Positions 11,301-22,448 of a stretch of 64,000 nucleotides of DNA are shown piece by piece. Made by a program: the position numbers and the translations under genes. This DNA is from Oidiodendron maius Zn (lineage: Eukaryota > Ascomycota > Leotiomycetes > Myxotrichaceae): positions 2,714,096-2,778,095 of the forward strand of contig KN832872.1 of NCBI GenBank assembly GCA_000827325.1, written 5' to 3'. The notes beneath the pieces were generated by a model. That model saw only the letters and a program-made list of their open reading frames with translations. It was not told the origin of the DNA and made no database searches. Position 1 is the first letter of the stretch. Each line of letters begins with the position of its first letter.

Positions 11301-13965
11301 ATGTTGCCAACTTTTAACTGTAAAGACATTACTTTAGTAATTGCTTTGTTCGTGACGCCATTACTAGCAGCAAGTCATCGAGAAAGAGACACTGTCGATA
11401 TTCTCGACTACGTTGATCCTTTAATCGGGACTAGCAATGGAGGTAAAGACTTGACAATTATCAAATGGAAGAATTGGCAGATGCTTCCCACTAACAAAAT
11501 ATAGGACACGTTTTTGCAGGAGCGAGTCTTCCATACGGTATGTTTATTATGAAGGTCCTGATGCCATGAGGTTAACTAATAATCCGACAGGCATGGCGAA
11601 AGCTGTTGCAGATTGCAACGGAGATAAAGAAGGGGGCTATGCTTCAGACGGCAGCAACATAACGGGATTTTCGAGTATGCATGATAGTGGAACTGGAGGG
11701 GTGAGTGAATAAGTTGTTTTTTATAACCCACAATCTACTTAACTGAGACATTATAAATTTCATAATTTCTAACTTTTTATGCTTAGTCCCCATCTCTAGG
11801 CAACTTTCCACTATTCGCCCATCCTGGATGCCCGTCGGATCAATATAATAACTGTAAATACGCTAAGACGGAACGGGCAACTCCACAGGTAGATGGCTCG
11901 GTCATAGCACGCCCTGGATACTTTTCAATCAATCTCACCAACGGCGTACAGGCAGAAAGTGAGCTCCTTATCTATGAATGAGCAGGAAACTTTCACTAAT
12001 ATGAGCTCCAAGTGACAACTACTAGCCATGCAGCCTTATACAAATTTTCCTTTCCTGACAACCCGGACAACATGCCTCTAAGTCCATTAATAATAGTGGA
12101 TCTGACCGATTTGCCTGATACGAGATCTGGTGGAACTGTGCAAGTTGATGCGACAACTGGTAAACTCAGTGGCAGTGCCACTTTCAGCCCATCATTTGGA
12201 GTTGGTAGGTTATTCATTGGGTATATTTGCTTCACTGCCCCTAACCAGTATTTTAGGCAACTATGTCTTGTATTTTTGTGCCGAATTTTCTGGCGCGGAT
12301 ATTAGAAACACAGGTCTCTTTAAGAATGGCGCTCCTTTTGTATCGCCGAAGAGTGGTACCAACATTGCCGACGGCGCCTGGACACAGTTCTTTGCTCCGC
12401 ACGCTAACAATCAAATCCTGGCAAGGGTTGGAGTCAGTTTTATCAGCGAGGATAAAGCCTGTCAGAATGCTGAGAGTGAACTCTCGACTTATCATTTTGC
12501 AGGCACTCGAACAGCTGCCGAGAGCGCTTGGAGACAGAAGCTTGGTGTTGTAACTCTTGACGCAACTGGCGTTAGCGATGACTTCCAGAAGACGTTTTAC
12601 AGTGGACTATACAGAACCATGCTAAGTCCACAAGACTACACGGGAGAAAACCCTCTTTGGTCCAGCAGTGAACCATACTTCGACTCTTTTTACTGCATAT
12701 GGGATTCCTTCAGAAGCGCACACCCTTTGCTCTCCATCGTGGATCCCCAGACGCAGACACTGATGATCAGAAGTCTAATAGATATTTACCGCCATGAGGG
12801 CAAGTTGCCAGACTGCAGGATGTCGCTGTGCAAAGGCTTTACTCAAGGGGGCTCTAATGCAGATGTTGTCATTGCTGACGCATATATGAAAGGATTCACC
12901 ACAGATGTTGACTGGGTTACTGCATATGCTGCGCTACTCTCTGATGCTGAAGATGAGCCTGCTGACTGGAGTGTTGAAGGTAGAGGCGATCTTGGTAGTT
13001 GGAAGAACTTGCATTATGTTCCAATCGACGACAACGACCAAGCCCCTTCAGGTGGACCTCATACGAGAAGTATTTCGAGAACTGTGGAATATGCCTATAA
13101 CGACTTTTGTATCTCACTTGTCGCAGCCGCATTCGGAAACACGGATGATGCAGCAAAGTATCGGGAGCGAGCTGGCTATTGGGAGAATCTCTTTAGAGAC
13201 ACGCAAACATCAAGTCTACCTAGTGGAGTAGATACGGGATTCCGAGGCTTTCTGCAGCCCAAGTATGTAAGTGGAGAGTGGGCTTCTCAAGATCCTACCT
13301 TATGCTCCCCACTAAACGGCCCCGATCAATGCTATTTAAATGACAATGGCCATGAAACGTATGAGGGTAGTGCTTGGTTATACACATTTTTCGTCCCTCA
13401 AGATATGGCACATCTTGCCAATAGGACAGGTGGTCGTCAGACTCTTGCATCTCGATTACAATATCTCCATTCGTCAGGATTACTTTATATTGGCGACGAA
13501 CAAGCTTTTCTTCCTGTCTTCCAATTTCACTATCTTATGAGACCAGGGCTCTCAGCTGCTACTATACATCAGTACATCCCGAGCCAATTTCACACCGGTA
13601 CAGATGGCATACCTGGAAATGACGACTCTGGCGCTATGGGGTCTTTCGCCGTGCTTAGCATGATGGGTATTTGGCCCGTGAGCGGACAGAACGTGTATCT
13701 GATCACTCCGCCATTCTTCCCATCCGTACGGATCAAAAATCCACAGACTGGAAATGAAGCGACCATAAATACCATCAATTTCGACGCCGCATATAAGAAC
13801 ATATATATTCAAAGTGCAACTCTGAATGGTGTACCTTGGACTAAGAGCTGGATCGATCATAACTTCTTCATGAATGGGGGTGTTTTGACATTGACATTAG
13901 GCAGTGTCGAAAGTGATTGGGGGACGAATCTTGAGGATCTACCTCCAAGTATGTCGTCGGGTTAA
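11301..13965 (+). CDS. Secreted GH92 alpha-mannosidase
   Basis: Predicted secreted glycoside hydrolase family 92 enzyme of 785 aa, expected to release mannose from alpha-linked mannans or N-glycans. Exons: 11301-11442, 11505-11537, 11591-11700, 11787-11958, 12013-12204, 12257-13965; all five joins keep frame and rebuild family motifs across splice sites. The first in-frame ATG (11301) opens a hydrophobic signal peptide ending near LLAAS. DYVDPLIGTSNGGHVFAGAS is the classic GH92 start, followed by LPYGMAKAVAD and GFSSMHDSGTGG. The C-terminal (alpha/alpha)6 part has GNDDSGAMGSFAVLSMMGIW, the region holding the catalytic acids in this calcium-dependent family. Neighbours do not suggest a shared pathway. 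Confidence 0.92.
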
Positions 13966-14694
13966 GAGCAGTAGCTGTTTTGGGACCAGATATAATTGTT
14001 AATAACATCTAATAAGCCCAAAGCGCAGTTCAGATCGACGAAAGGTTTCTATGCTGATCAGTCGATCCAGAAAAAATGACTTGACGTAAAAGTTCCCCCG
14101 CCTTAAGCAAACCTCGCACAGCCGTTTCTTCAGTTGAAATCCCCATATTGACTTTGAGAAGAAATCACCTCTTTCATCCTTGTTAATTATATCGTATGCC
14201 TCTCTTTAGTATGATCCGACACGAAGATATGTAGTGAAATTTTTGGATCACAAGTTGGGTTGTTAAACTTAGTCAAAGCAACACGCATGATCCCGAGAGA
14301 CCTTAACACTACGAGTGATGGGTCTGTAACGTTATTCAGGTGCAGGGTAACACCTTAATACACTATTGGGGGAGCAAAACGCTCTGTTCACTTTCCACAG
14401 AAGGCTAATTCAGTAACACTTGGGTTCTTGAAGATGAGGCTATAATGAGGCTATAATGGGGCTGTTTCTATCCCTTTCAGGAAACGTGGGTACGAGAAGA
14501 TTAAAACAATCTTAAAGGAACTTGGAAGGGGACCAGATCTTGCTCAGAGCTGGATATAAATATGGGTGGGCTGGAGGAAACTGATAAGGCAACATTTGGC
14601 TGGCATCAGAACAGCGCATCCCTGACATAGAAATACTAAAGGATGAACTAACTGAGCAGCTGCACCAGAGGGTATGAATCTCTCATAAGGACTC
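13966..14694. other. Intergenic region between convergent genes
   Basis: No gene seen. A small tandem duplication, AGGCTATAATG twice, lies near 14437-14458. Otherwise the sequence is unremarkable and full of stops. Confidence 0.55.
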
Positions 14695-15414
14695 TTAGAT
14701 CTTAGAATAAGCCTTCTCTCTCAAAAATTTAACAATAGTAGCTTGATGCTCTTCAGAGCTCGGAATGATATGTCCACCCGCATGTCTCAATACGTTCGGG
14801 TTTAGACACACTTTCATCAATGCCTCGCTCTTCTCCGGGGAAACAGCATCATCTTTCTCACCGATGATATGCAGAGTCGGCACATCAATTCCTTTAGCGT
14901 AGATGTTGTCATACTGCGGAAATCTCGCCCTAAATCCTGAGACGAAGATACCCGCGGATGGCAATATTGGATCGGCCGGGAGATTGCTCCGTAAAGGATG
15001 ATCCCTGAGGTGAGATGATAGCAAAGCAGTCAATAACCCCGCAAAGCATGCCCCTTGGCTGAACCCCCAGATTACATGTATCGGACCTTCCTTCCGGATG
15101 AAGTCCCCCAAGTAGTCTAAGCTGCGCTCTAGCCCTTCATAACTACCCTTCTCGGCGTCCGAGCTGGCGGGATCCTCACGTGCAAACCACCAGGCTTGAT
15201 GGCCAGATGTCGAGTTTGCGTTGACATACTCGGTCCATGCCTTGGTGGAAGCGGTTTCGGTGCCTTGTTGAGCCATATCAACCGTGTGAGGCCCGTCCGG
15301 GAAGAGGAAGTCGAAGTCTTTTGAGAGTGCGTCAGTGAGAGAGCGGATTTGAAGGGCGTGCATGGTGCCATTGGAGGTAAAGCCATGGAGGCAAAGAACC
15401 CGAAGCTTGTGCAT
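14695..15414 (-). CDS. FSH1-family serine hydrolase
   Basis: Single-exon protein of 239 aa, about the usual length for the FSH1 family of small alpha/beta hydrolases. It starts MHKLRVLCLHGFTSNG, where LCLHGF is the family oxyanion-strand motif. The nucleophile elbow is GFSQGA near residue 129, the acid is likely in EKDDAVSP and the catalytic His in AGGHIIPSS. These enzymes are cytosolic carboxyl-ester or thioester hydrolases; in fungi some release or trim polyketide products, but nothing next to it supports such a role. Start chosen as the Met immediately before the first beta strand. Confidence 0.88.
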   Translation of the reverse strand: MHKLRVLCLHGFTSNGTMHALQIRSLTDALSKDFDFLFPDGPHTVDMAQQGTETASTKAWTEYVNANSTSGHQAWWFAREDPASSDAEKGSYEGLERSLDYLGDFIRKEGPIHVIWGFSQGACFAGLLTALLSSHLRDHPLRSNLPADPILPSAGIFVSGFRARFPQYDNIYAKGIDVPTLHIIGEKDDAVSPEKSEALMKVCLNPNVLRHAGGHIIPSSEEHQATIVKFLREKAYSKI

Positions 15415-16102
15415 TATGTTATTTCCGGGTGACTTAAAGCACCTGTAGTTATGAACGTAGGGCGATTTGAAGGGGGGAGAAGCAATTTCTACGTTCGTCG
15501 GCTAGTTCACCGTGTTTAGTGAGCAACGCCATGAATTGCCGACCTGACCAACCAATGAATCCGCAGAAGCGTGCCGAGGGGTCGTACCTGTCCGATTGCA
15601 AGACTTTTGAGGTGTAGATTTGTCATATAGGCTCCAATTCCGCATTCTCCAGGTCTGCACTGAAAATGGTGACCGATGAGCTGTTTCTTAGTTAAAGGTA
15701 TTAACCTGCTGAAGATCTGTCGCCTGACAAATTGATATTAAGGCATACCCGAGTATTAATGCTCAATTGCCTAATAGAGGCACTACCTTAGAGGAAATAA
15801 CGTGCTATCCGACCGTATGAATTTAAGAGCCATCTACGCAATAGCCCTATTAGGTCTAATAAGGAAGGGAGTAAAGGGAACGAGAGTGGCCACTCGCAAC
15901 GACGTCCCGGCCCTGTGGGGGTCCAGCTGCGAGATTTTGGTCGGTCTCCCCCAGGCCGGACATAAACGAGATAGGTTGTTGCTACTCTACCACTGATAGG
16001 AAAGGACGGGGAGTGTGCAATCTGGTGAGAATATACTTGGTAAAGATTTTCTACTGAAGTGTACATATAATATCTCCTTTTCTTTTCCGTCATGTGTGCT
16101 AT
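15415..16102. other. Intergenic region
   Basis: No supported gene. It contains the promoter side of the FSH1 gene at its left and the 3' flank of the DUF1996 gene at its right. Confidence 0.5.
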
Positions 16103-17391
16103 CTAGGACATTGTAACTGTTACAGTGACTGCCGCCGGCGTGGCTATGGACGTAACCGTTACGGTCACCGTGACAGTTGCTGGTGTGGCCGGGACTGTGG
16201 AGGTCGCTAATATATCTGTCACTGGTAGAACTGAGGAAGGTGCAGATGTTGTGGCTGTCGAAGGAGCTGTCCAAATCGATGGATTTCCAGGAAGAGTCGC
16301 TATAGGGCCGTTGAGCCCGATCTGCTCCTCGTAGATAGCAGGGTGGATCAGCGGCCGTGTTTCCTGCACATCCACGCTCGAGTTGGTCCGAATAGAGCAG
16401 GCGGGATTAAAGTCATCGCAGGTAACCAGGGCAACTTGCAAAGCAGTTATGTTCGTCCAGCCATTTATAAAGTCACCATGGAAGCCATAACCGGTAGTAT
16501 CGCCGTTAGAAAGGATTAGGTTGGTAAAATCTGGATACGGGGATGTATCAAAGAAGAATTCGTAAAAGATGGAGAGCAAGGCAACAGGGTGCGATTGAGG
16601 GCAGATCCCTCCGTCGAAAGCCCCAACAGCGGGGTAGGCAACGTGATCTTTGTGGTTGGGCGTGTCCAGGTTGATCCCATCCCAGCAAGAGGGGAAGTAG
16701 ACTTGGGCGCGGAAGGTAATGCAGTGTTCCGGGGGAAAGCCGACATATTGGGTAGAACCAGTTGCTGTTTCACACATGACGGTAACGGCGAGCTCGGCCT
16801 GATCAGATGAGTTCAGGGTACTGTAAAGAGTGTATGAGAATTAGTTCGCAAAGTGGAGGAGAATCCCAGTCGACTCACCGTCTGGAACTGTCTCCCGCAA
16901 TCATTCGGAAACCAGTCGGGAAGGCAAGGGCGACTTCAGACTTATTGCAGTATTGAGAAGTAGTGGTATAATTGCACGCCCTATTCTGGTAATAGATTGC
17001 CTTTTAAGTCGTCTTTTAGCACCAGCAGAGCTGAGCAGAGACAAGGGCTTCCACTTACTGAGCCGGTCCAATCAACCATATCATACATGCCATCCGTTCG
17101 GTGATGATAGAGGTTTGGGACCCAGTAGTTACTATGATCGATGTACTTATCGCAGGTCGTGGAATTCGCAATCGTTGCGGCAGTAGGAGTTGACATGTTA
17201 CGGCTGAAGGCGTTTCCACCTACAACAGCATGAACATGACCAGAAGCAATGCCAGGGCTCACCAGCGGATCCGAGCGCTGGAGAGTCAGAGGTTCACAGT
17301 TTACGGTGAAAGTATCGAAAAAAGCGTGCGCATGTTGAACAGTAGCAGAGAGAAGCAGCACTGCTGCCGAAGTGAATTTTGGATATTGCAT
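16103..17391 (-). CDS. Secreted DUF1996 protein
   Basis: Predicted secreted protein of 385 aa with a DUF1996 domain. Exons on the minus strand: 17391-17059, 16985-16879, 16820-16103; introns of 73 and 58 nt. The first acceptor is CCAG before AATAGG rather than the later AATAG, because only this keeps the frame through NRACNYTTTSQYCNKSEV. A signal peptide ending in HAHA precedes FFDTFTVNCEPLTLQRSDPL, the usual DUF1996 opening, with SPGIASGHVHAVVGG and later HPVALLSIFYEFFFDT. The function of the domain is not established; members are often extracellular. The C-terminal tail is rich in Thr, Ser, Ala and Pro and ends in VTVT repeats, suggesting O-glycosylation; I see no GPI signal. Confidence 0.88.
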
Positions 17392-19144
17392 AATGAGCGT
17401 AAGTGCCTCTAGGGCTATGGAGAATAATAGAAATTGAAATTGACGTTAAGGAGTACAACGGTAAAGGATTCGCCCTACCTGCTATATATAGAGGAAATTT
17501 GTTTAGAGGAATTTCATGTTTCGAGTTAAGATGCACTCCCTTATCTCACAAATATGAAGGGAGTTTTCGGAGTCAGGAAGAGGCTCCAGGAAAGCCACGA
17601 TACGACCTAGCTGCGGCACAGATATAAGATTGCAGTGTTTCGATCGGGCGGCTCGCGATTGGACTCAGCCGTAATGCTAGAAGCTGCGGAGACACGGAGA
17701 CACCGCCAAACTTTACCGCGATGGCCTGGAAATTACTCGCTTTCCTGGAGCTCAATGTACGGAGCGAAATTTCACGGAATTCACCGAGTACACCAGCGTC
17801 CGAACGAATTCAATTAAATCAATCCATCTGGTGCATTGACCTCTTTTTTACATTCAGCCCTCTAGACATATACAACCAGCAAATCACCGGCTAGCATAGA
17901 CTCTAAGAGGTCCGTGTGAACTTGCTATCTGTGTCCTAGAGGGAATGGAGAGTACTTTCGGTCCAGATACCACGGCAATTGAAATCTTTGAGATAACTGG
18001 TACGAAATACGGCGACGAAACGTGGCGAGACTCGCTACGCCACGATGCTAGTCCTACACTGGCTCTAGTGACTAGCTGGGGTCAGGCAGAGCAACGGGTT
18101 ACAGCGTATATTAGCAGGAAACTATGGATCACTACAGCTGCGGCGCTGTAAAATTAGGGGATACTAGCCTATAGCTCACTAATTCTATAGTGGGCTCGGT
18201 TACAGGAAACCTGTCAGCGAGAATTAATTAAGCTTAAGTACGTTAGCCCCTGTCCAGCAAGTCTCACGACTTTTGACGTCGTATTTTGGGCAGCCAAATG
18301 TAAAATCACCTACAAACAGTCATTAGCCGATTTACGTAAAACGTGAACGCCTCTATTCTACCTGAAACGGCGTGTCTACAGACTAAACTTATACTACTAG
18401 AACCACTCGACATGGCCTATATGACAGACCTGCTCCGTTATATTGGCGTTCTTATTCGTTGATCGAGAGTACGACATTGTCAGGTGCTTAAGGGTTACAG
18501 TAAACAACACATATGGTGCCGACGGTGAACGCGTTCATCGATAAGTTATAGTACATCGGCCAGACTTTAAATGCAGAAGCTCATCGGCGAAATCTTGACG
18601 CTCTAATGCTGTTCAAGCAATTACCACGGCTACCAAGAGCTCATGCAAACCTTGAATTGTGTGAAGAATCAATGTGGCGAGAACGGGCGATTCGATGCTC
18701 AGATTAGAGCTAATTCCCCATGTCCGTCGTCACATGATCTGTTGCTGCTTTAGCCTTAACTGCAGATAATCACAGCCTAATCACGTGCCGAGCAAGTCTA
18801 GGCATGCATTAAAGAGTTATTTTGGTACCTAGAGGTCCCCGAGGGGCTTGTTTTGACTCCCTTGAGGAATTATCACCTAGCATAGGTTTGGTTTTCGTAG
18901 TATTTAGGCCATAATTAGCGAGGAACTACATTAAGAATCACTAATAGGGAGGTATTTTTCTATACACTCTTCGCCTTCTACACTCATTCCTTCTTTCCTT
19001 AGCTTTGTATCTTTATTATGATAGCGCGTCTTCTACCCTCTATCCAGCTAAACAGATTATCACTATCGTTGTCTATTATAGATTATCGACGCATACTGTC
19101 ATCCTAGAATAAAATGCAAGAAGCATGTCGTACGACATAATGTC
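17392..19144. other. Intergenic region, about 1.75 kb
   Basis: Promoter of the DUF1996 gene lies at its left, with a TATATATAG box near 17481-17489. The remaining open frames (for example one of 68 codons at 17945) have no recognisable domain. I see no gene. Confidence 0.5.
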
Positions 19145-21579
19145 CTATACAATATTGTCGGTACTTTCATAAACAAGCTGGGTTGTACTATTCTTCGAAA
19201 TCCGGGGCCTGAGTCCAATCAAAACAATGAAAATACGCCAAAGCCAGCTCTGGTTGAGTATAGTAGTAAGGGCAAATGTAAGTAAAGTCGCGAAAATGAG
19301 TATCGAGAAGACGAAGGAGCTGAGTGTTGGTTTCAAAGGGAGCATTTCGGAAGGCATACTGAACATCGCCGCTGCAAGGGCCACAGGATAGAAGAGCTAT
19401 TGAGTTATGCATTTGATTAGTGATGTGAACGCTTAGCCAACCCGTAGAGCCTTACTATCATAACTACAGTGAGGGCCTTATTATTCTTTGTAGTCTTATG
19501 TTGTTCTAGTCTCATTTGAAGCTCGAGCTGTCTGAGGCGTCAGTAGTATTCAGCGGCACAGTGCTTGAAACTATTATTGTTTTTGAGCTTAGCAAAAGTT
19601 TAGGACTGACTTCTTCTTTGCAACCTTGATCGCATAGTTCTTTTAGTCCTTGGAGTGGTCCTTCCAAGAGTTCACGCAGCTTCATGAAGTTCTTATTGAT
19701 AGTCAACACTGAGAAGTTTCCCCGGGCCCCTACATTATCGAAAAAGGCGCGTTCGCCGCTGTAGAATGAATTCCAAGACTGGATACTCTTAGAAAGTGAT
19801 TGTGTTAGAGTTTTGAGGAGTCTGCTCGTATGTACTGTCCAGTTCTGAGAAGTTGTATCCTGGCCGAACCAAGATGGCCGGCCAGATAGGGGGTCGTGAC
19901 AGCTTTTTGTCTTAAGCAAATTATTATTAGATTCTTATTCAAAGGAGCAAGTGATCAATTTTTTTCATCGTCTTCTTCTTGTTCTTAAAAATTGTAGATA
20001 AGCAGAAAGAACAGAAAGCATTTTCTTAGTTTTATAGAATAGGGGGCGTGCATGTGTGTGATTTTGTTTTACGTTCGCGCCTTCCACAGAACCTTCGGAC
20101 TTAGACCTTCCATGATGGCTTGATAATCAGGCTCTAGAATGTGAAGCAGAAAATTGAGAGACTTACATAGTATTCATCTATCGTTTGCTGCAGCGAGTTG
20201 ACTAAATTCACCCATTCTTGGCTAACTTTGGTTGACTGTATCTCGAGCACTTTCAAAAAGTACACCCTTGGGTCCAATATGGGTTTCTCTGCATCACATA
20301 TTCCATCAGTTAGAGGATCCCGACGAAGTCCTCCTTCTAGATAGTCATCATTCAAGTATTCTGCAGAAGATTGCTCACCACTCTCCACGTAGGTGTCGGC
20401 AAGTAGATACGCAATCCATCTATGTTTGTCTATCCCAAAGATCATACAGGATATTTGGCCTTGATACAGATGGTCAGATTGATGTTGGTTAGATGTTTGG
20501 AGTGGAATTGATTGTCCGGCAAGAAATGACAGGGACTGGGAATGCCGCAGAGGCTTTCCTTTGAATTTTCGACTGTCAAGAAAGCTGGAAGACGTTCGTA
20601 GCACGAAGTACTCAAGACTGAATGCCAACCGAAAGGTTATAAATCCATTGGACTGGGATAATGTCTCAGTTTCTATCTCTATTAGGAGTTAGGATTGGGC
20701 AGTAAAATGGCCTTCCATACTGGGATGGTGACCCCGATTGAGGTCTTGGATGATATATAGCAGTCTATGAGTTCACAGACTGCAGTTGCCTGGTTTGAAG
20801 ACGCGGTGAGAATTAAGGTGAGAATGCTCCAGCGGTCTGGATCGCTGATGAATCTAATTGTTGGTTAGCCCACTGAGCGCATCATCTGTCACACATATCC
20901 GAAAAGAGCTACGCACAGGAGACGTCTTTCCGCATCCGGTAGGAGCTCAGAATGTGGCTCGCGATCAGGTTTCGTTTCGGGACATTGCCCTGGCACACTT
21001 GACGCAGAGTTGAAGCGCTACAAGACTGTAAGAAGGCAATTTTCTATCTGGGCGGGACAGGAACCCAACCTTCTTCCTCAGTTCACGATAGAGGTCCCGA
21101 GGTGTCAATAGTCCTAAGTACGGTCGTGAAGATATCTTTCCATCCTTTATACATTTGTCGTCCAGCAATGCCATAGATGTACTTGCATAATCCCTACCCG
21201 TTTCTAGCCCTTCAATGCTTGCACCTGCACAGAAAGCCTTGAAATCCCGCACCATCGTTTCAAATCTCTCCGACATGTCATCTCTACCTCGAACAAACTC
21301 CTGAATGGCATCCTCTAGTCCATCCCATCGGTCAAGAATCTCGATGTATGGCGTGTTTTCGCTTGCAATATCAAAGGGTCGGCGAGTTTCAAAGACTGGG
21401 TCCCAGACGTGTTCAGGTAATCCAATCGGGCATCTTAAGGAAGGATACAACCTCGGCCCTCCAAGTCCGTGATGGATTGGCCGGGGAGGCTGAAATGAAA
21501 GGGGGTTGATTGGTAGAGAGCTACGGCGCCTGCGCAAGAGACATCGTGGATCTGGTCTGTTAAGATCCCTGCGTGACAT
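19145..21579 (-). CDS. Fungal CorA-like membrane protein
   Basis: Large multi-exon gene. Proposed exons: 21579-21004, 20957-20917, 20853-20721, 20652-20167, 19910-19611, 19527-19456, 19396-19145; the joins keep frame and give 619 aa. Family landmarks are RRLLFISDPDRWSILTLI across one splice site, GVTIP joined to SNGFITFRLAFSLEYF, DPLSGRPSWFGQDT, a helical stretch LQMRLEQHKTTKNNKAL, then two membrane segments (LFYPVALAAAMFSMPSEMLP and SSFVFSILIFATLLTFALTT). This is the architecture of a fungus-specific family related to CorA divalent-cation channels; the ion, if any, is unknown and I see no GMN signature. Weak points are the 46-nt intron at 21003-20958 (GTCAAG donor, otherwise a one-base frameshift) and the long 20166-19911 gap, which may hide a small exon. 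Confidence 0.7.
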
Positions 21580-21828
21580 GTAATCAGTGCTGTAGGGCCT
21601 TGGTTAGTTTGTCACTGGAGGGTGATTGAAGATGGTCAATGAGAAGGAAAGAGAGGGAAGAGTGAGGTGTCTTTATCATAAAAGTACACCAGTGTGATGA
21701 TGACGTGGTAGGCGGAACTGGGTGGCCCTAAGGTCCAAAGAGCTGTAATATGTGCCAACAAGCCTGGAATATCGAAATAACTCCCAATCAGCAACAGAAA
21801 GATCTATCTCCACCACCCGACTCGGCCC

Positions 21829-21942
21829 CTACTTTTCGTGCTTTTGAATGACCTTCTGTGTATAGCAAGATCCACATCGTGGCGTTCCACAATTGGCACA
21901 ATTTTCAACCATGATGGGCTGTCCGGCGCAGCTACAGGAGCA
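21829..21942 (-). CDS. Possible terminal exon of a small Cys-rich protein
   Basis: After a GGCAG acceptor the minus strand reads 37 residues with eight cysteines: CSCSC at the start, then CANCGTPRCGSCY, a C-x2-C-x4-C-x2-C zinc-ribbon-like pattern, and stops at 21829. Upstream exons would lie in 22448-22000, where a 128-codon open frame contains IAALSPDTELGIGYSLP, but I could not find a confident join. Small Cys-rich proteins ending this way are common hypotheticals in fungi. This may be a real short gene or a fragment. Confidence 0.35.
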   Translation of the reverse strand, partial: CSCSCAGQPIMVENCANCGTPRCGSCYTQKVIQKHEK

Positions 21943-22448
21943 CTGCCGCAACAATGCCAGTTAGCAGAGAAACGAAGAAAGGCTCGATGGTAGTTCCATA
22001 CGCATGTCCATATGAATACATATCTTTTTTTCTTGGATGGCTATTTGCTGGTTAGAATCGGTTAATGAAATAGTAAGAGAGACTGCACCATCGGGCTGGA
22101 TGTTGGGCAGGGATATCTATGCGTTGTTTTAATAGCATTGGTTCCGGACAGATCCCAAAGGGTTGCATACACTTCTTCTGTATGGTACAACTTAAAAGTA
22201 CCCAAGCACCCAACCCTGCCTGCACCGCTAATTACCACTGATCGGCTGCCCGTGGTTTGTATCACCAGGTTACCGATGGGCAGGCTGTACCCAATTCCCA
22301 ATTCTGTGTCAGGAGAAAGCGCAGCTATTAATTCGTCCGCCGATTGGCTGCTGTGGTGAGAAACAATTGGTACCCAAAGTGAACACTCCCAAATACATTT
22401 GTACCCTTTAAGATAAATGCAGAGGCACAATTGAAGGCCAGACCCCAA

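Noticed and set aside
20965-21003. Frameshift making the CorA-like gene a pseudogene
   Set aside because: A 46-nt intron with GT..AG ends restores the family frame, and all other exons are intact, so I kept it as a gene with a flagged weak junction.
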